Shown piece after piece: positions 43,917 to 56,902 of a stretch of 64,000 bases of DNA. This DNA is from Mya arenaria (lineage: Eukaryota; Mollusca; Bivalvia; Myida; Myidae). Below the pieces are notes generated by a model. It had not been told where the DNA came from. It did not search any database and saw only the letters and a list, made by a program, of their open reading frames with translations. The translations under genes and the position numbers were made by a program. Each line of letters starts with the position of its first letter. Positions within the stretch are counted from its first letter, which is position 1. The stretch is taken from contig NC_069135.1 of the NCBI RefSeq assembly GCF_026914265.1, positions 35,721,756 to 35,785,755 of the forward strand, given 5' to 3'.

Positions 43917-44236
43917 TGTGCGTCTTATAGCATAAATGATAATGCCTCGTTAAGCGTATATGACAATGCATCTTAGAGCATAAATGACAATGCCTCGTTA
44001 AGCATATTTGACAATGCATCTTAGAGCATAAATGACAATGCCTTGTTAAGCATATATGACAATGCATCTTAGAGCATAAATGACAATGCATCTTAGAGCA
44101 TAAATGACAATGCCTCGTTAAGCATATATGACAATGCATCTTAGAGCATAAATGACAATGCCTCGTTAAGCATATATGACAATGCATCTTAGAGCATAAA
44201 TGAGAATGCCTCGTTAAGCATATATGACAATGCAAC
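43917..44236. repeat. 24-bp minisatellite in two alternating unit types
   Basis: Units GCCTCGTTAAGCATATATGA+CAAT and GCATCTTAGAGCATAAATGA+CAAT alternate, so the higher-order unit is 48 bp; about 13 units are present. Because 24 is a multiple of three, the minus strand is open for about 123 codons, read as CHICLTRHCHLCSKM repeats. This is not taken as a gene. Confidence 0.9.
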
Positions 44237-45236
44237 ATTCCGTTATAGACGGAAGTACATTCATAGTATGTATGTTTACTTGGTTGGTAATATGCAAATT
44301 AGCAAAGCCCGGGCTCTGTGTGGATTGAGAATTTACTGTATCAACCCAGTCGACCCCTTTAGAGTTGAGCATGCTTTTCTATGAACGCACATCCACCATA
44401 TGTTTTATTAAAAGCAGTTAACGGCAAAGACAGGAATATGCTTAGGTTTGGATTCTTAAGCTTTTCACTTTTTATTGGAATTGGGCTCAGGAAATAATGA
44501 TTATAAAGAAAATTCTACGTACATACCAACTCTCAAAACACTCATTAAATTGTAGCCAAAGTACAGGAACTCATTTTTGACCAACTGTAACCAAATAGTC
44601 TAGGCAAAATGTCGTTTTCTGTTGCTCAGAATCATTGTGACCAAGAAATGGGTAATAGGTGAATGGTAGAACATTCCTAGAAGCTTGCCATTTAGCAAGC
44701 AAACATCAATATGTTTAGTATATTTTAGGATAATAATAATTTCATTTGCCCATGGACTGTAACCACTTAAACCATAAACTAGAGTGCTGTCTGTCGCGGC
44801 AATACAAGGTGTTACTGTAGTTCTTGTAAAAAACAGCTGTTTGGAATACTTCTAGTGACAATAACACGAGTGATTTGTAAATAGAGACACATGTCACATT
44901 ATTTGTAAACAAATCATGTTAAAGCCATAAAGTTACAGTCATGCCATTCCCGGTCCTATTTGGACAGCAACAGGTCTGTTTTGAACTTGATAGCCTTCGA
45001 ACAAAAGCTCTTTTCATACATTTTAATTTCAAATATGTCCATTCTGTTTAAGATACATGTCACACCTCCAAAGGGAGAGGGAATACTTAATTTAAATAAA
45101 ACAAAACATTGTTTAAAGTGCAAATGTACTTTCATCTGCACATGCAAGTACAGATGAAAAAAATTTCATACATTTTTATAAGAATAATTGTCCTGTAAAT
45201 TTGATAACCTTGCTTTGATTTCAGAATTATTTTTTT
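44237..45236. other. Unassigned spacer
   Basis: AT-rich sequence between the 24-bp array and the 3' end of the minus-strand gene. No exon, tRNA or element recognised. Confidence 0.5.
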
Positions 45237-45242
45237 TTTAAT
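45237..45242 (-). terminator. Candidate poly(A) signal ATTAAA
   Basis: On the minus strand ATTAAA lies about 165 bp after the stop of the C9orf152-like gene. A perfect AATAAA (45405-45410) overlaps that stop codon and would give almost no 3' UTR, so ATTAAA is the likelier signal. Confidence 0.4.
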
Positions 45243-45408
45243 TCATGCATTATTATATTATGTTTTTTGGCTGAAAATCTATTAATATTTTACATTAGCA
45301 CTTTGCTGTGAAAATCCCTGACCAAAAAAAAAAATCTCATTCCTATTCCCAAAACACCGCAGAAATGTTTCCATTTACCAATAACCACTGTCATTATAAA
45401 AACATTTA

Positions 45409-48400
45409 TTACAGCTTGGAATCTGACGACTTTCTCTGCTTGTACAGTCCAAGTTTCATACCAGCCTTGAACCTGTTTTCGTTCCAATGCTGGACCGGAA
45501 AAGGGTTCATTATTTTATGTGTATTGTCATCTATATATGCACTTAGTCCTAGGTCCGCACTGAGATGGCGTTTCTTTGTGTAAAAGTGATGGTAAATATT
45601 TGCTTTAATTTCTGGATTTACTTTCAGGCCAGTTTTTCTAAGTGTTGATTCCAAATTGGCGGACATAGATCTCTGCAGTCTTTTCGGCAATGGAAATTTA
45701 CCATTGTATAAAAGTCTGCCGCTTGGTTTCTGTTTGCACATAGAACCATCATTTATAGCTTCAATACCACTGAAAACTGAGCTGGTCGTGTTCTTAGTTT
45801 CATCCTGCTCTGTATTCACCCTCCCATCAGGTTTCTGTTCTGCCATTACATGTTTTTCAATTGAATCATTTGCATTACACACATTGTCATCTTCAGTGTT
45901 TATATTAGAAGGATTTCCATTTATTTCCTCTGTCTTTGCACTTATGTTTTCTGACTTTATTGTATGTTCTTCAGCGGCTTTATCTTTACTGCTAGTTATA
46001 TCAGACAAGGACAAAGATTTGAGTGTTAATTGGCAAGTCTTTCCATATGTTACACCACTTGAATTATCCACACTGGTTTTCCTCTCATCAGAAACCTTGG
46101 CATCCTCACTGTATTCATTTTCTTCTTTTATTGCAGCTGGTACAGAGAGCGACCTTCCTCTTACCTTCCTTGATGAAGCCATTTCCAGTTTTAAATTCCT
46201 CAACAAACCTTCATAATCTGTGTGAGTCGGTTCTGTTGTGTTCCCGCCATGTGTTTCATGATGTTTGTGCTTCTTACGGTCCTTGTGTTTGGCTTGTTGG
46301 ACCAATATGCATTTGGTGTCTCCTACAACCTGCAATTGTTGTTATTTTAACCTTCAAATATATCAATAATGCACTTAATACTAACTACAGAGTCAGGGGC
46401 GTAGCTAGGCCTCTATTTATGTGGATTCATAATTGTGCTAGGGGGTTGGAATTTTTTAAAACCATGGAGCAATCTTGTGCTTTATTAAGTACTGGAAAAT
46501 GGACTGTTTAAGGATCATGTAGTCAAGTACGCATACTGCAACTTTGGCTGATTTTTAAAAAGAATATTTTTTTGTCAAAATCATGTGGATTCAGCCGTGT
46601 ACTGGCATATAGGCAGCTGCGCGCCTGAGAGTGAAAGCCCCGTAGCTCAAAGCTACCATGCATGATCGTGTTTCATGGCATGAAAGGGTAAACAGGTCCC
46701 ATGATAAATATCATATTCAGTAGATCATTGATCTATAAGTGTTAGATTTATGGCCATAGTATTGTGCCTTTAGACAGGGTTTACTTATGGACTTGTCCCT
46801 GTAGCTCCCATTTTATTATTGAAAGGGCCAGCCAAAACATGGTGGAAATTGCTGTGAGTTACAATGGACAGAAGTTGTTTATGCAACTATACATTACTGT
46901 AAAAACATCAGACACCCACAGTACTCAATAATGCCCTGCATCATTGTGTACGCGTAGTGTTAACAGAGAGAGAGCACCTTTGCTGTGGCTGATGGTATGT
47001 CTTTGATAAGTTTAAAAGTGCTATTGTGCAGATTTTTTTTTTTTTATTTACCTGTGGTGTGATGGAGTCGAGAAAGGCATTTGAAGAAGTTCCTGTATCC
47101 ATGGAAATGGTTGCTATGGTTATTGGGTCAATGATAGTTTTAACCTCAGTCTTTGTTGCCAAGGGAGATGAGGCAAGCTGATTGGTGAGCATAGAGCTTT
47201 CCTTAACATCTTTGACAGACTCTGGAATGCAGTCGAAAGTTCAAATTGAATTAAACATAATAACAATGTACAATGATATTCTATACATAAATTTAATGAT
47301 AAACAATAAGCAAAGTATTAATATACTATTGTAATCATAAGACATTATTCATTTCAAGTTATGGTCATACAAGCGCTTTTTAAACTCTGGTATGTTAAAC
47401 TTTAGAATTGATGGATTCTTTTGGTCAAAACGCAATTATTTTCATACTAGACAGATAATAAATCTTTCAAAAGAAACCCTCAAAATCCATAATTAAAGGA
47501 TCCTTTAAATACCAGAAGAACTCTTAAACATTTTGAAAGATAATTATAGAAAACCATGAGCTGTGTTCTAGACAGTCTTAAGCAATTTGCTTTACTGCCT
47601 CTGGGTAATGACGGAAATATTTCAGATTTTTTTTCTTTTTTTGCATTTTTAAATCTTTAAAGGGGCTAGGCACCAGATGATACAAGTGCAAGAAAAATAG
47701 AAAATTGTCAAAAACTTGCATAAATTTGATATCTTTATGCATAACACATTGAATCTTACCTACTGATATATCACAGTGCTTACGATGCATGTATCTTTCG
47801 CAGTTTTTTGCACATTTTCCAATTCGAAATTTACTAGGGTTGTCTACCACGTAAATCCCAGTAAATTGCACTGGATATTTATCTGTACTCATAAACAGAT
47901 ATGATATAAACTAGAAAACCATTATTCACCATTGTAAACGGGGAACACAGATCAGACAGCAACACGATTGTTTCGTTCATTATTTTAACCATGTAAAGTG
48001 ATGTGTTATCAGCCTCCTACTACCTCGCATTGGGAATTCAAGGGTAAATGTTTTCAGGAAATACTGTATTTGCCAATTTTTGAACCATCTCATGTCTAGC
48101 CCTTTTTGAATAATTACATATGGTTTTATATAAACAGATTTTAAACACAGACTTATTTTGTCCAATGAGATGGCATTATTTTTGTTTAAAATCTGCCATA
48201 CATTTATTTTTAATCAGCAGTTACCTATTTTTTATAACATTTGATCAGGTGAATCGGTAGATTTAAACAGAGGATGGGCAAATACACAAAATATTATTTT
48301 GAACACTAAGTTGATTAAATAATAGTAAGTAGATATGAAGTGAATTCTTATTTTTGAACCAATAAGACTTCATAATTATAAGCATCTGAAAGAATGTTAA

Positions 48401-49437
48401 TAAAACAATGAGCAAGACAATAAGTCATCATGTTTTCAAGGGCAGAAACTATAACAGGCAGAAATGTGAAGGAAGCAGAAACCATAACAGGCAGAAATGT
48501 GAAGGAGGCAGAAACCATAACAGGCAGAAATGTGAAGGAGGCAGAAACCATAACAGGCAGAAATGTGAAGGGGGCAGAAACTATAACAGGCAGAAATGTG
48601 AAAGGGCAGAAACTATAACAGGCAGAAATGTGAAGGGGCAGAAACCATAACAGGCAGAAATGTGAAGGGGGCAGAAACTATAACGGGCAGAAATGTGAAG
48701 GAAGCAGAAACCATAACAGGCAGAAATGTGAAGGAGGCAGAAACCATAACAGGCAGAAATGTGAAGGAGGCAGAAACCATAACAGGCAGAAATGTGAAGG
48801 GGCAGAAACTATAACAGGCAGAAATGTGAAGGGGCAGAAACTATAACCGGCAGATATTGTAAGGTTCACACATATTCTGAATAGGTAGAGCTTGAAATAC
48901 CCACTGAACTTTAGAATTTTTTACTAGTTCAACATTGAACAGTACTATATTATATGAAATAAGAAAACAGCTTTAAATCTAGATGTGAATGTTCACTTCC
49001 ACAAAATCTTGCACAAAACAGTTTTGAATATAATGAACAAATGTGCCAAACCTAAGGTAATTGATGTGCAATATACCGACTTCAAAGGTACTTTGTTGAT
49101 ATTTGCACCAACAAAGTACTTTCATATTAGATATAGTTGAACATATTGCTCAAAAACCTCTAGTTTTGCACATTTTCATTGTAAAATTCACAACTACATT
49201 ATGCAAACTCTTGAGAAAGTGAACATTGCTTTTCTAGATTTAATAACAGAAAAAAACAAGAAGCATAGTCTATTCCTATTTTCTCTGTTTTATTTTCCCT
49301 GTTTTAGTTCATAATGAACTTGATCTTTGTATGAATTATAGCTTTAACTGACCTCTGATAATGACTTGTGTGTGCTTTTTCTGCTTCTTCCGCAAACTGG
49401 CATACTGCCGCTGGAGGGCATGCAAGTCCATCGTCAT
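45409..49437 (-). CDS. C9orf152-like protein, 391 residues, three coding exons
   Basis: Exons on the minus strand: 49437-49353 (ATG ACG ATG; donor GTCAGT), 47221-47052 (acceptor TTCCAG, donor GTAAAT) and 46329-45409 (acceptor TTGCAG, stop TAA). Phases fit and the sum is 1176 nt. An acceptor TTTTGCAG lies 7 nt before the ATG, so a 5' UTR exon lies upstream. The N-terminus has MDLHALQRQYASLRKKQKKH and TQVII, like human C9orf152 (remembered as FLRAQYEGLKRQQRTQAHLL). The C-terminus has NPFPVQHWNENRFKAGMKLG then LYK, like human YPFPQRKTPRISQAARNLG then LY. The 300 residues between are acidic, Ser/Thr/Lys-rich and look disordered. No signal peptide or membrane helix. Function is unknown in the family as far as I know. 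Gene structure is firm; the family match is moderate. Confidence 0.78.
46396..46411 (+). repeat. GGGGCGTAGCTAGGCC repeat end
   Basis: The same end motif as the element at 8736-8988, here in the intron of the C9orf152-like gene. The extent of the element and its other end could not be fixed. Confidence 0.35.
48440..48860. repeat. 33-bp minisatellite, about 13 copies
   Basis: The unit is GGCAGAAACCATAACA followed by GGCAGAAATGTGAAGGA. The two halves share GGCAGAAA, so the unit probably arose from an older 16-17-bp repeat. Copies at 48600-48660 and 48800-48850 are 1-2 bp shorter. It lies in intron 1 of the C9orf152-like gene. Open frames on both strands are artefacts. Confidence 0.93.
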
Positions 49438-49890
49438 CTTGACACTGCAAAAGCAGTCGACAAAGTTGGTAAGAGGAAACCAAAGGACTTGTACTTCTGC
49501 GACCATTATTCATCTCAGTTATTGATTCTTCATTTAATTCTTTGTCGTCTAAAATAATCTGTATTATTTGTATGTTAAATTAAAATAATCATTTAGTGTT
49601 TCTTTGCTATAAAAATGTTTTCATTAAACAAAGTTAAGTGTTTGTTTTAAGCTTTACTTAAATTTTAAGTTTTACTTAAACTATTAAGTATGCTTACAGC
49701 TGATGCAGAATTGAAATAATTTGTACTTAAAGAATCTATTTTCGGAAATATCATGCGCTGCATGAATGTTTTTACGGAACAATATTATTCATTTTATCTC
49801 ATTGTCTGAAGTTAAAGCAGAATCATTCGAACAATCATCGACAAACAAGTCAGTTGTACTTTGTACGTATATGATAAGCTTTAATGTGCG

Positions 49891-49892
<2 letters not shown>

Positions 49893-49936
<44 letters not shown>
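49893..49936. repeat. (TA)n microsatellite
   Basis: About 22 TA dinucleotides upstream of the C9orf152-like coding region. Confidence 0.95.
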
Positions 49937-49942
<6 letters not shown>

Positions 49943-50234
49943 CATTCCCACCAGCAACATTGGATAGGTCAAAGGGTTATACTCTATGGAATAAAACACT
50001 TCCAATTCCCATCCCCACATTACGTGTTCTTTTAGAGTGAGGCCCAAAATACAGTCCAGTAAGTAATTACATTTGTAAATCTCAGTACACTTGTAAGTCT
50101 TAGGTGCATATAATAAGCCTGAAAATGGGCTTTTTGGAAGACACTTTACTCAGTGGCAGACTAAAAGTGTTGGCTGTATACTCCAAGATTCAATAAGTTG
50201 TAGGTATAAGTGCATCTGTCCATTTTATGGATTT

Positions 50235-53200
50235 TGGACATAAAGGGAAAGCAGGCGCAATAATGGGTTGGGACACAAAGTAATGCAAACGCTAAATGGT
50301 CTTTGAAACCAGTGCAATAATGGATTTAGGCATTCAGTTAATCCAATGGAAAATGTTTGAGAGTGAAATTATGGGTTTGGACTTTAAAGTTAAGCCAATG
50401 GTAAATGTTCTTTGATACAGGTGCAATAATGGGTTTGGACATTAAGTTAAGCCAATGGTAAATGGTCTTTGATACAAGTGCAATAATGGGTTTGGACATT
50501 CAGTTAAGCCAATGGTAAATGGTCTTTGATACAAGTGCAATAATGGGTTTGGACATTAAGTTAAGCCAATGGTAAATGTTCTTTGATACAAGTGCAATAA
50601 TGGGTTTGGACATTAAGTTAAGCCAATGGTAAATGTTCTTTGATACAAGTGCAATAATGGGTTTGGACATTAAGTTAAGCCAATGGTAAATGTTCTTTGA
50701 TACAGGTGCAATAATGGGTTTGGACATTAAGTTAAGCCAATGGTAAATGTTCTTTGATACAAGTGCAATAATGGGTTTGGACATTAAGTTAAGCCAATGG
50801 TAAATGTTCTTTGATACAGGTGCAATAATGGGTTTGGACATTAAGTTAAGCCAATGGTAAATGGTCTTTGATACAAGTGCAATAATGGGTTTGGACATTA
50901 AGTTAAGCCAATGGTAAATGTTCTTTGATACAAGTGCAATAATGGGTTTGGACATTAAGTTAAGCCAATGGTAAATGTTCTTTGATACAGGTGCAATAAT
51001 GGATTTGGACATTAAGTTAAGCCAATGGTAAATGGTCTTTGATACAGGTGCAATAATGGGTTTGGACATTAAGTTAAGCCAATGGTAAATGGTCTTTGAT
51101 ACAAGTGCAATAATGGGTTTGGACATTAAGTTAAGCCAATGGTAAATGTTCTTTGATACAGGTGCAATAATGGATTTGGACATTAAGTTAAGCCAATGGT
51201 AAATGGTCTTTGATACAGGTGCAATAATGGGTTTGGACATTAAGTTAAGCCAATGGTAAATGTTCTTTGATACAGGTGCAATAATGGGTTTGGACATTAA
51301 GTTAAGCCAATGGTAAATGGTCTTTGATACAAGTGCAATAATGGGTTTGGACATTAAGTTAAGCCAATGGTAAATATTCTTTGATACAGGTGCAATAATG
51401 GGTTTGGACATTAAGTTAAGCCAATGGTAAATGTTCTTTGATACAGGTGCAATAATGGGTTTGGACATTAAGTTAAGCCAATGGTAAATGTTCTTTGATA
51501 CAGGTGCAATAATGGGTTTGGACATTAAGTTAAGCCAATGGTAAATGGTCTTTGAAACAAGTGCAATAATTGGTTTGGACATTAAGTTAAGCCAATGGTA
51601 AATGGTCTTTGATACAGGTGCAATAATGGGTTTGGACATTAAGTTAAGCCAATGGTAAATGGTCTTTGATACAAGTGCAATAATGGGTTTGGACATTAAG
51701 TTAAGCCAATGGTAAATGTTATTTGATACAGGTGCAATAATGGGTTTGGACATAAAGTTAAGCCAATGGTAAATGTTCTTTGATACAGGTGCAATAATGG
51801 GTTTGGACTTTAAAGTTAAGCCAATGGTAAATGTTCTTTGATACAGGTGCAATAATGGGTTTGGACATTAAGTTAAGCCAATGGTAAATGTTCTTTGATA
51901 CAGGTGCAATAATGGGTTTGGACATTAAGTTAAGCCAATGGTAATGTACTTTGATACAGGTGCAATAATGGGTTTGAACATAAAGTTAAGCCAATGGTAA
52001 ATGGTCTTTGATACAGGTGCAATAATGGGTTTGGACATTAAGTTAAGCCAATGGTAAATGGTCTTTGATACAGGTGCAATAATGGGTTTGGACATTAAGT
52101 TAAGCCATTGGTAAATGTTATTTGATACAGGTGCAATAATGGGTTTGGACATTAAGTTAAGCCATTGGTAAATGTTATTTGATACAGGTGCAATAATGGG
52201 TTTGGACATTAAGTTAAGCCATTGGTAAATGTTATTTGATACAGGTGCAATAATGGATTTGGACATTAAGTTAAGCCAATGGTAAATGGTCTTTGATACA
52301 GGTGCAATAATGGGTTTGGACATTAAGTTAAGCCAATGGTAAATGGTCTTTGATACAAGTGCAATAATGGGTTTGGACATAAAGTTAAGCCAATGGTAAA
52401 TGTTCTTTGATACAGGTGCAATAATGGGTTTGGACTTTAAAGTTAAGCCAATGGTAAATATTCTTTGATACAGGTGCAATAATGGGTTTGGACATTAAGT
52501 TAAGCCAATGGTAAATGGTCTTTGATACAGGTGCAATAATGGGTTTGAACATAAAGTTAAGCCAGTGGTAAATGTTCTTTGATACAGGTGCAATAATGGG
52601 TTTGGACATTAAGTTAAGCCAATGGTAAATGGTCTTTGATACAGGTGCAATAATGGGTTTGAACATTAAGTTAAGCCAATGGTAAATGTTCTTTGATACA
52701 GGTGCAATAATGGGTTTGGACATTAAGTTAAGCCAATGGTAAATGTTCTTTGATACAGGTGCAATAATGGGTTTGGACATTAAGTTAAGCCAATGGTAAA
52801 TGTTCTTTGATACAAGTGCAATAATGGGTTTGGACATCAAGTTAAGCCAATGGTAAATGGTCTTTGATACAGGTGCAATAATGGGTTTGGACATTAAGTT
52901 AAGCCAATGGTAAATGGTCTTTGATACAAGTGCAATAAGGGGTTTGGACATTAAGTTAAGCCAATGGTAAATGGTCTTTGATACAGGTGCAATAATGGGT
53001 TTGGACATTAAGTTAAGCCAATGGTAAATGTTCTTTGATACAAGTGCAATAATGGGTTTGGACATAAAGTTAAGCCAATGTTAAATGGTCTTTGATACAG
53101 GTGCAATAATGGGTTTGGACATTAAGTTAAGCCAATGGTAAATGTTCTTTGATACAAGTGCAATAAGGGGTTTGGACATTAAGTAAAGCCAATGGTAAAT

Positions 53201-55000
53201 GGTCTTTGATACAGGTGCAATAATGGGTTTGGACATTAAGTTAAGCCAATGGTAAATGGTCTTTGATACAAGTGCAATAATGGGTTTGGACATCAAGTTA
53301 AGCCAATGTTAAATGGTCTTTGATACAGGTGCAATAATGGGTTTGGACATTAAGTTAAGCCAATGGTAAATGGTCTTTGATACAAGTGCAATAAGGGGTT
53401 TGGACATTAAGTTAAGCCAATGGTAAATGGTCTTTGATACAGGTGCAATAATGGGTTTGGACATTAAGTTAAGCCAATGGTAAATGTTCTTTGATACAAG
53501 TGCAATAATGGGTTTGGACATAAAGTTAAGGCAATGGTAAATGGTCTTTGATACAAGTGCAATAATGGGTTTGGACATAAAGTTAAGCCAATGGTAAATG
53601 GTCTTTGATACAAGTGCAATAATGGGTTTGGACATTAAGTTAAGCCAATGGTAAATGGTCTTTGATACAAGTGCAATAATGGGTTTGGACATAAAGTTAA
53701 GCCAATGGTAAATGTTCTTTGATACAAGTGCAATAATGGGTTTGGACATCAAGTTAAGCCAATGTTAAATGGTCTTTGATACAGGTGCAATAATGGGTTT
53801 GGACATTAAGTTAAGCCAATGGTAAATGGTCTTTGATACAAGTGCAATAAGGGGTTTGGACATTAAGTTAAGCCAATGGTAAATGGTCTTTGATACAGGT
53901 GCAATAATGGGTTTGGACATTAAGTTAAGCCAATGGTAAATGTTCTTTGATACAAGTGCAATAATGGGTTTGGACATAAAGTTAAGGCAATGGTAAATGG
54001 TCTTTGATACAAGTGCAATAATGGGTTTGGACATTAAAGTTAAGGCAATGGTTAATGGTCTTTGATACAAGTGCAATAATGGGTTTGGACATTAAAGTTA
54101 AGGCATTGGTAAATGGTCTTTGATACAAGTGCAATAATGGGTTTGGACATAAAGTTAAGCCAATGGTAAATGGTCTTTGATACAAGTGCAATAATGGGTT
54201 TGGACATAAAGTTAAGCCAATGGTAAATGGTCTTTGATACAAGTGCAATAATGGGTTTGGACTTTAAAGTTAAGCCAATGGTAAATGGTCTTTGATACAG
54301 GTGCAATAATGGGTTTGGACATTAAGTTAAGCCAATGGTAAATGGTCTTTGATACAAGTGCAATAATGGGTTTGGACATTAAGTTAAGCCAATGGAAAAT
54401 GTTCTTTGATACAAGTGCAATAATGGGTTTGGACATCAAGTTAAGCCAATGGTAAATGGTCTTTGATACAAGTGCAATAATGGGTTTGGACATTAAGTTA
54501 AGCCAATGGTAAATGTTCTTTGATAAAGGTGCAATAATGGGTTTGGACATTAAGTTAAGCCAATGGTAAATGTTCTTTGATACAGGTGCAATAATGGGTT
54601 TGGACATTAAATTAAGTCAATGGTAAATGTTCTTTGATACAGGTGCAATAATGGGTTTGGACATTAAATTAAGTCAATGGTAAATGTTCTTTGATACAAG
54701 TGCAATAATGGGTTTGGACATTAAGTTAAGCCAGTGGTAAATGTTCTTTGATAAAGGTGCAATAATGGGTTTGGACATTAAGTTAAGCCAATGGTAAATG
54801 TTCTTTGATACAGGTGCAATAATGGGTTTGGACATTAAGTTAAGCCAATGGTAAATGGTCTTTGATACAAGTGCAATAATGGGTTTGGACATTAAGTTAA
54901 GCCAATGGTAAATGTTCTTTGATACAAGTGCAATAATGGGTTTGGACATTAAGTTAATCCAATGGTAAATGTCGTGTAAGCGCATGTGCAACTGTGACTG
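50235..55000. repeat. Minisatellite, 57-bp unit, about 84 copies (4.8 kb)
   Basis: The unit is GTGCAATAATGGGTTTGGAC, then ATTAAGTTAAGCCAATGGTA, then AATGTTCTTTGATACAA. It is nearly invariant from 50500 to 54960 and degenerate at both ends. As 57 is 19 codons and one minus-strand frame has no stop, frames of up to 450 codons appear (MSKPIIALVSKTIYHWLNL repeated). Variants with one extra base (GGACTTTAAAGTTAAG) shift the frame and end them. There is no start context, splice pattern or codon-position bias in the changes to suggest a protein. Confidence 0.97.
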
Positions 55001-56192
55001 AGAATTAAGCAAAACCATTATGGTAAATGGTCTGTTGGTGGATGTGAAAATATGGATTGGTTTTGGACATTTAAGGCGAGCAATGGTAAATTGTCTGTTA
55101 GTGAATGTGAAGTTGTCGCTTGAGCAATGGTAAATGATCTGTCAGTGAACTTGCGCATTAGGAAATAAATGGTAAATGAACTGTAAGTGAAACTGGTTTT
55201 GACATTCAGGGCAAGAAATTGTAAATTGTCTGTAAGTGCATGTGAACATGCGGATTTGAACATAAATTTAGGTAAACAGGGTTGGATCCAGGATGCAAGT
55301 TAGCTGGGTGTTACTTAGTGGTGAAACCTTTTAACTTACCCCCCCCTCCCCCCTCAGAACCAAATTTTATTTGGTTTAAAGGTATGGCAGGGGGTTTTGT
55401 GGATAAACCTACAATATTTTTTTTATCAATTTCTAGTCTGAAAAAGTGCATTTTGGGCAAAATTGATTACCTTTTCCCCTTATATTGAATTAAAAAGTAA
55501 ACTTCGATCAATTTATTTTATTTATTTATTTATTTATTTTTTTATTTTTTTTGGGGTGGGGGGAGGGAGATCGCTAGGTGGGCATTTCCAGTGATGAAAC
55601 CTTTGCAATACTTCTAGGAGCAATGGCAAACTTTCCCTGAGATTAATCATTAACTTTTTCAACTAATTCAAATTACAACTTCGCTTTTGGGGGTTACTGT
55701 ATTTCAATTGGTTTAAACAAAATTTGAACTTGTCGTACCAAAACGGTTTGACCCAATTTAATTTAAAGGCTGCAATATATTTTCCTCCTACAGTTTTTAT
55801 CAAAACTCAGACAGGTTTTGACCATAAAAGTATTATAGTTGGAATAATCACAAAATATCCAGAAAGGGATAAGTCTGACATTTTCTAAATTAGAAATCTC
55901 GTCAAATCTCCTCGTTTAGTTACAGAATAATGAGATGAATCCAACAATAAAAAGCTCATAAAGATTCACGAAAATCAATAAAGCGACACTTGCTTTAATA
56001 GAAAAATAGATAATTGTCAACAAGGAAACTGAGGAAAGCCCATTTTTTTCCTTCCTGGTAAAACGAAACTTAGGAACAATTTATTTACTTTATGGCATCA
56101 ATTTAGTTTTACTTTCTTTTATTTGTTTGCAAATTTTGCATAGAAAAGGAAGAACACTTCATGTTAATGACTTAATATATGTATATGCTTTG
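55001..56192. other. Spacer with low-complexity tracts
   Basis: 55018-55265 keeps a loose GTAAATTGTCTGTNAGTGNA pattern that may be the decayed edge of the 57-bp array. 55270-55570 has C-rich, G-rich and (TTTA)n tracts and resembles 12750-12985. No exon seen. Confidence 0.45.
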
Positions 56193-56360
56193 TTTGGTTT
56201 GTGGTCACCAAGCAGGACAAGTGGGTATTCTCTGGGTTCTCCGGTTTCCTCCACAACACAAGACCTGTCACTCTCGCGCAACATCGTTCCAACGAGAGTG
56301 ATTAATATAATGTTGTAATAACTTGTTTCACAATCGTTGTAAAATAAATATGTTTAAACT
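56193..56360 (+). mobile_element. SINE, copy 2 (head missing)
   Basis: TGGTCACCAAGCAGGACAAG, TCTCTGGGTTCTCCGGTTTC and CCAACGAGAGTGATTAATA match the 34563-34760 copy, ending in AAAATAAATATGTTTAAACT. The string TCTCCGGTTTCCTCC is a conserved SINE core seen in many invertebrates (from memory). The tRNA-like head is not visible. Confidence 0.65.
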
Positions 56361-56823
56361 AAATATATGTATATTGAATAAATCCTAAGTCAAGAATAAA
56401 TACTATCGATAACTATTTTTAATATCCCATTATAATGCTTTTCAATCAATGCTCTTTTGCGACCAAATCTGAAATTGAGGTTTATTTTCATGAGATCAAA
56501 TTTCAGTGACAATAGCATTGATATAACTGGTATTTATTTATCTTTGATGAATTGTCAGGAGACTGAATAAATGGACCAATTGCTTGAAACAATATTGCAT
56601 CAACTAAACAATTCAACAGACAAATGAATCTTTGAGTGCAAGTATCATTTCTTAAGCAATTTGGAGTATTATCATGTGAAACTTTTGGTCCCGATACTTC
56701 TACACAGTGTATAAATTCACTTCATAACATAATTCTGTTTTATTTCTTTTAGAGCAACTTTGTTTCACGATATACTGGATATTCTGTATGATCTGTCCTT
56801 ACTATGTTATAATAAGATGACAT

Positions 56824-56902
56824 GAAGTAACATTTTAATGATTAAGATTGGGCGGAGCTAGCATAGCGAAGGACCCCTTCTTATTCATTAAAATGTTACT
56901 TC
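56824..56902. repeat. Perfect 18-bp inverted repeat around a 43-bp GC-rich loop
   Basis: GAAGTAACATTTTAATGA (56824-56841) and its exact inverse (56885-56902) enclose GGGCGGAGCTAGCATAGCG and GGACCCC. It could be a very short MITE or a stable hairpin. Confidence 0.8.

Noticed and set aside
43867-44238. 123-codon Cys/His-rich frame resembling a zinc protein
   Set aside because: It is the 24-bp minisatellite translated; the Cys and His come from TGCATT/TGTCAT in the unit.
45656-46216. 186-codon plus-strand frame
   Set aside because: Antisense shadow of the large exon of the C9orf152-like gene; the minus strand has splice sites and family motifs.
48348-48869. Several repeat-protein frames on both strands
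   Set aside because: Translations of the 33-bp minisatellite; open on both strands, so uninformative.
50500-51852. 450-codon minus-strand open frame
   Set aside because: It is the 57-bp minisatellite read in its stop-free frame; no start context, no splice pattern, and frame breaks follow single-base unit variants.
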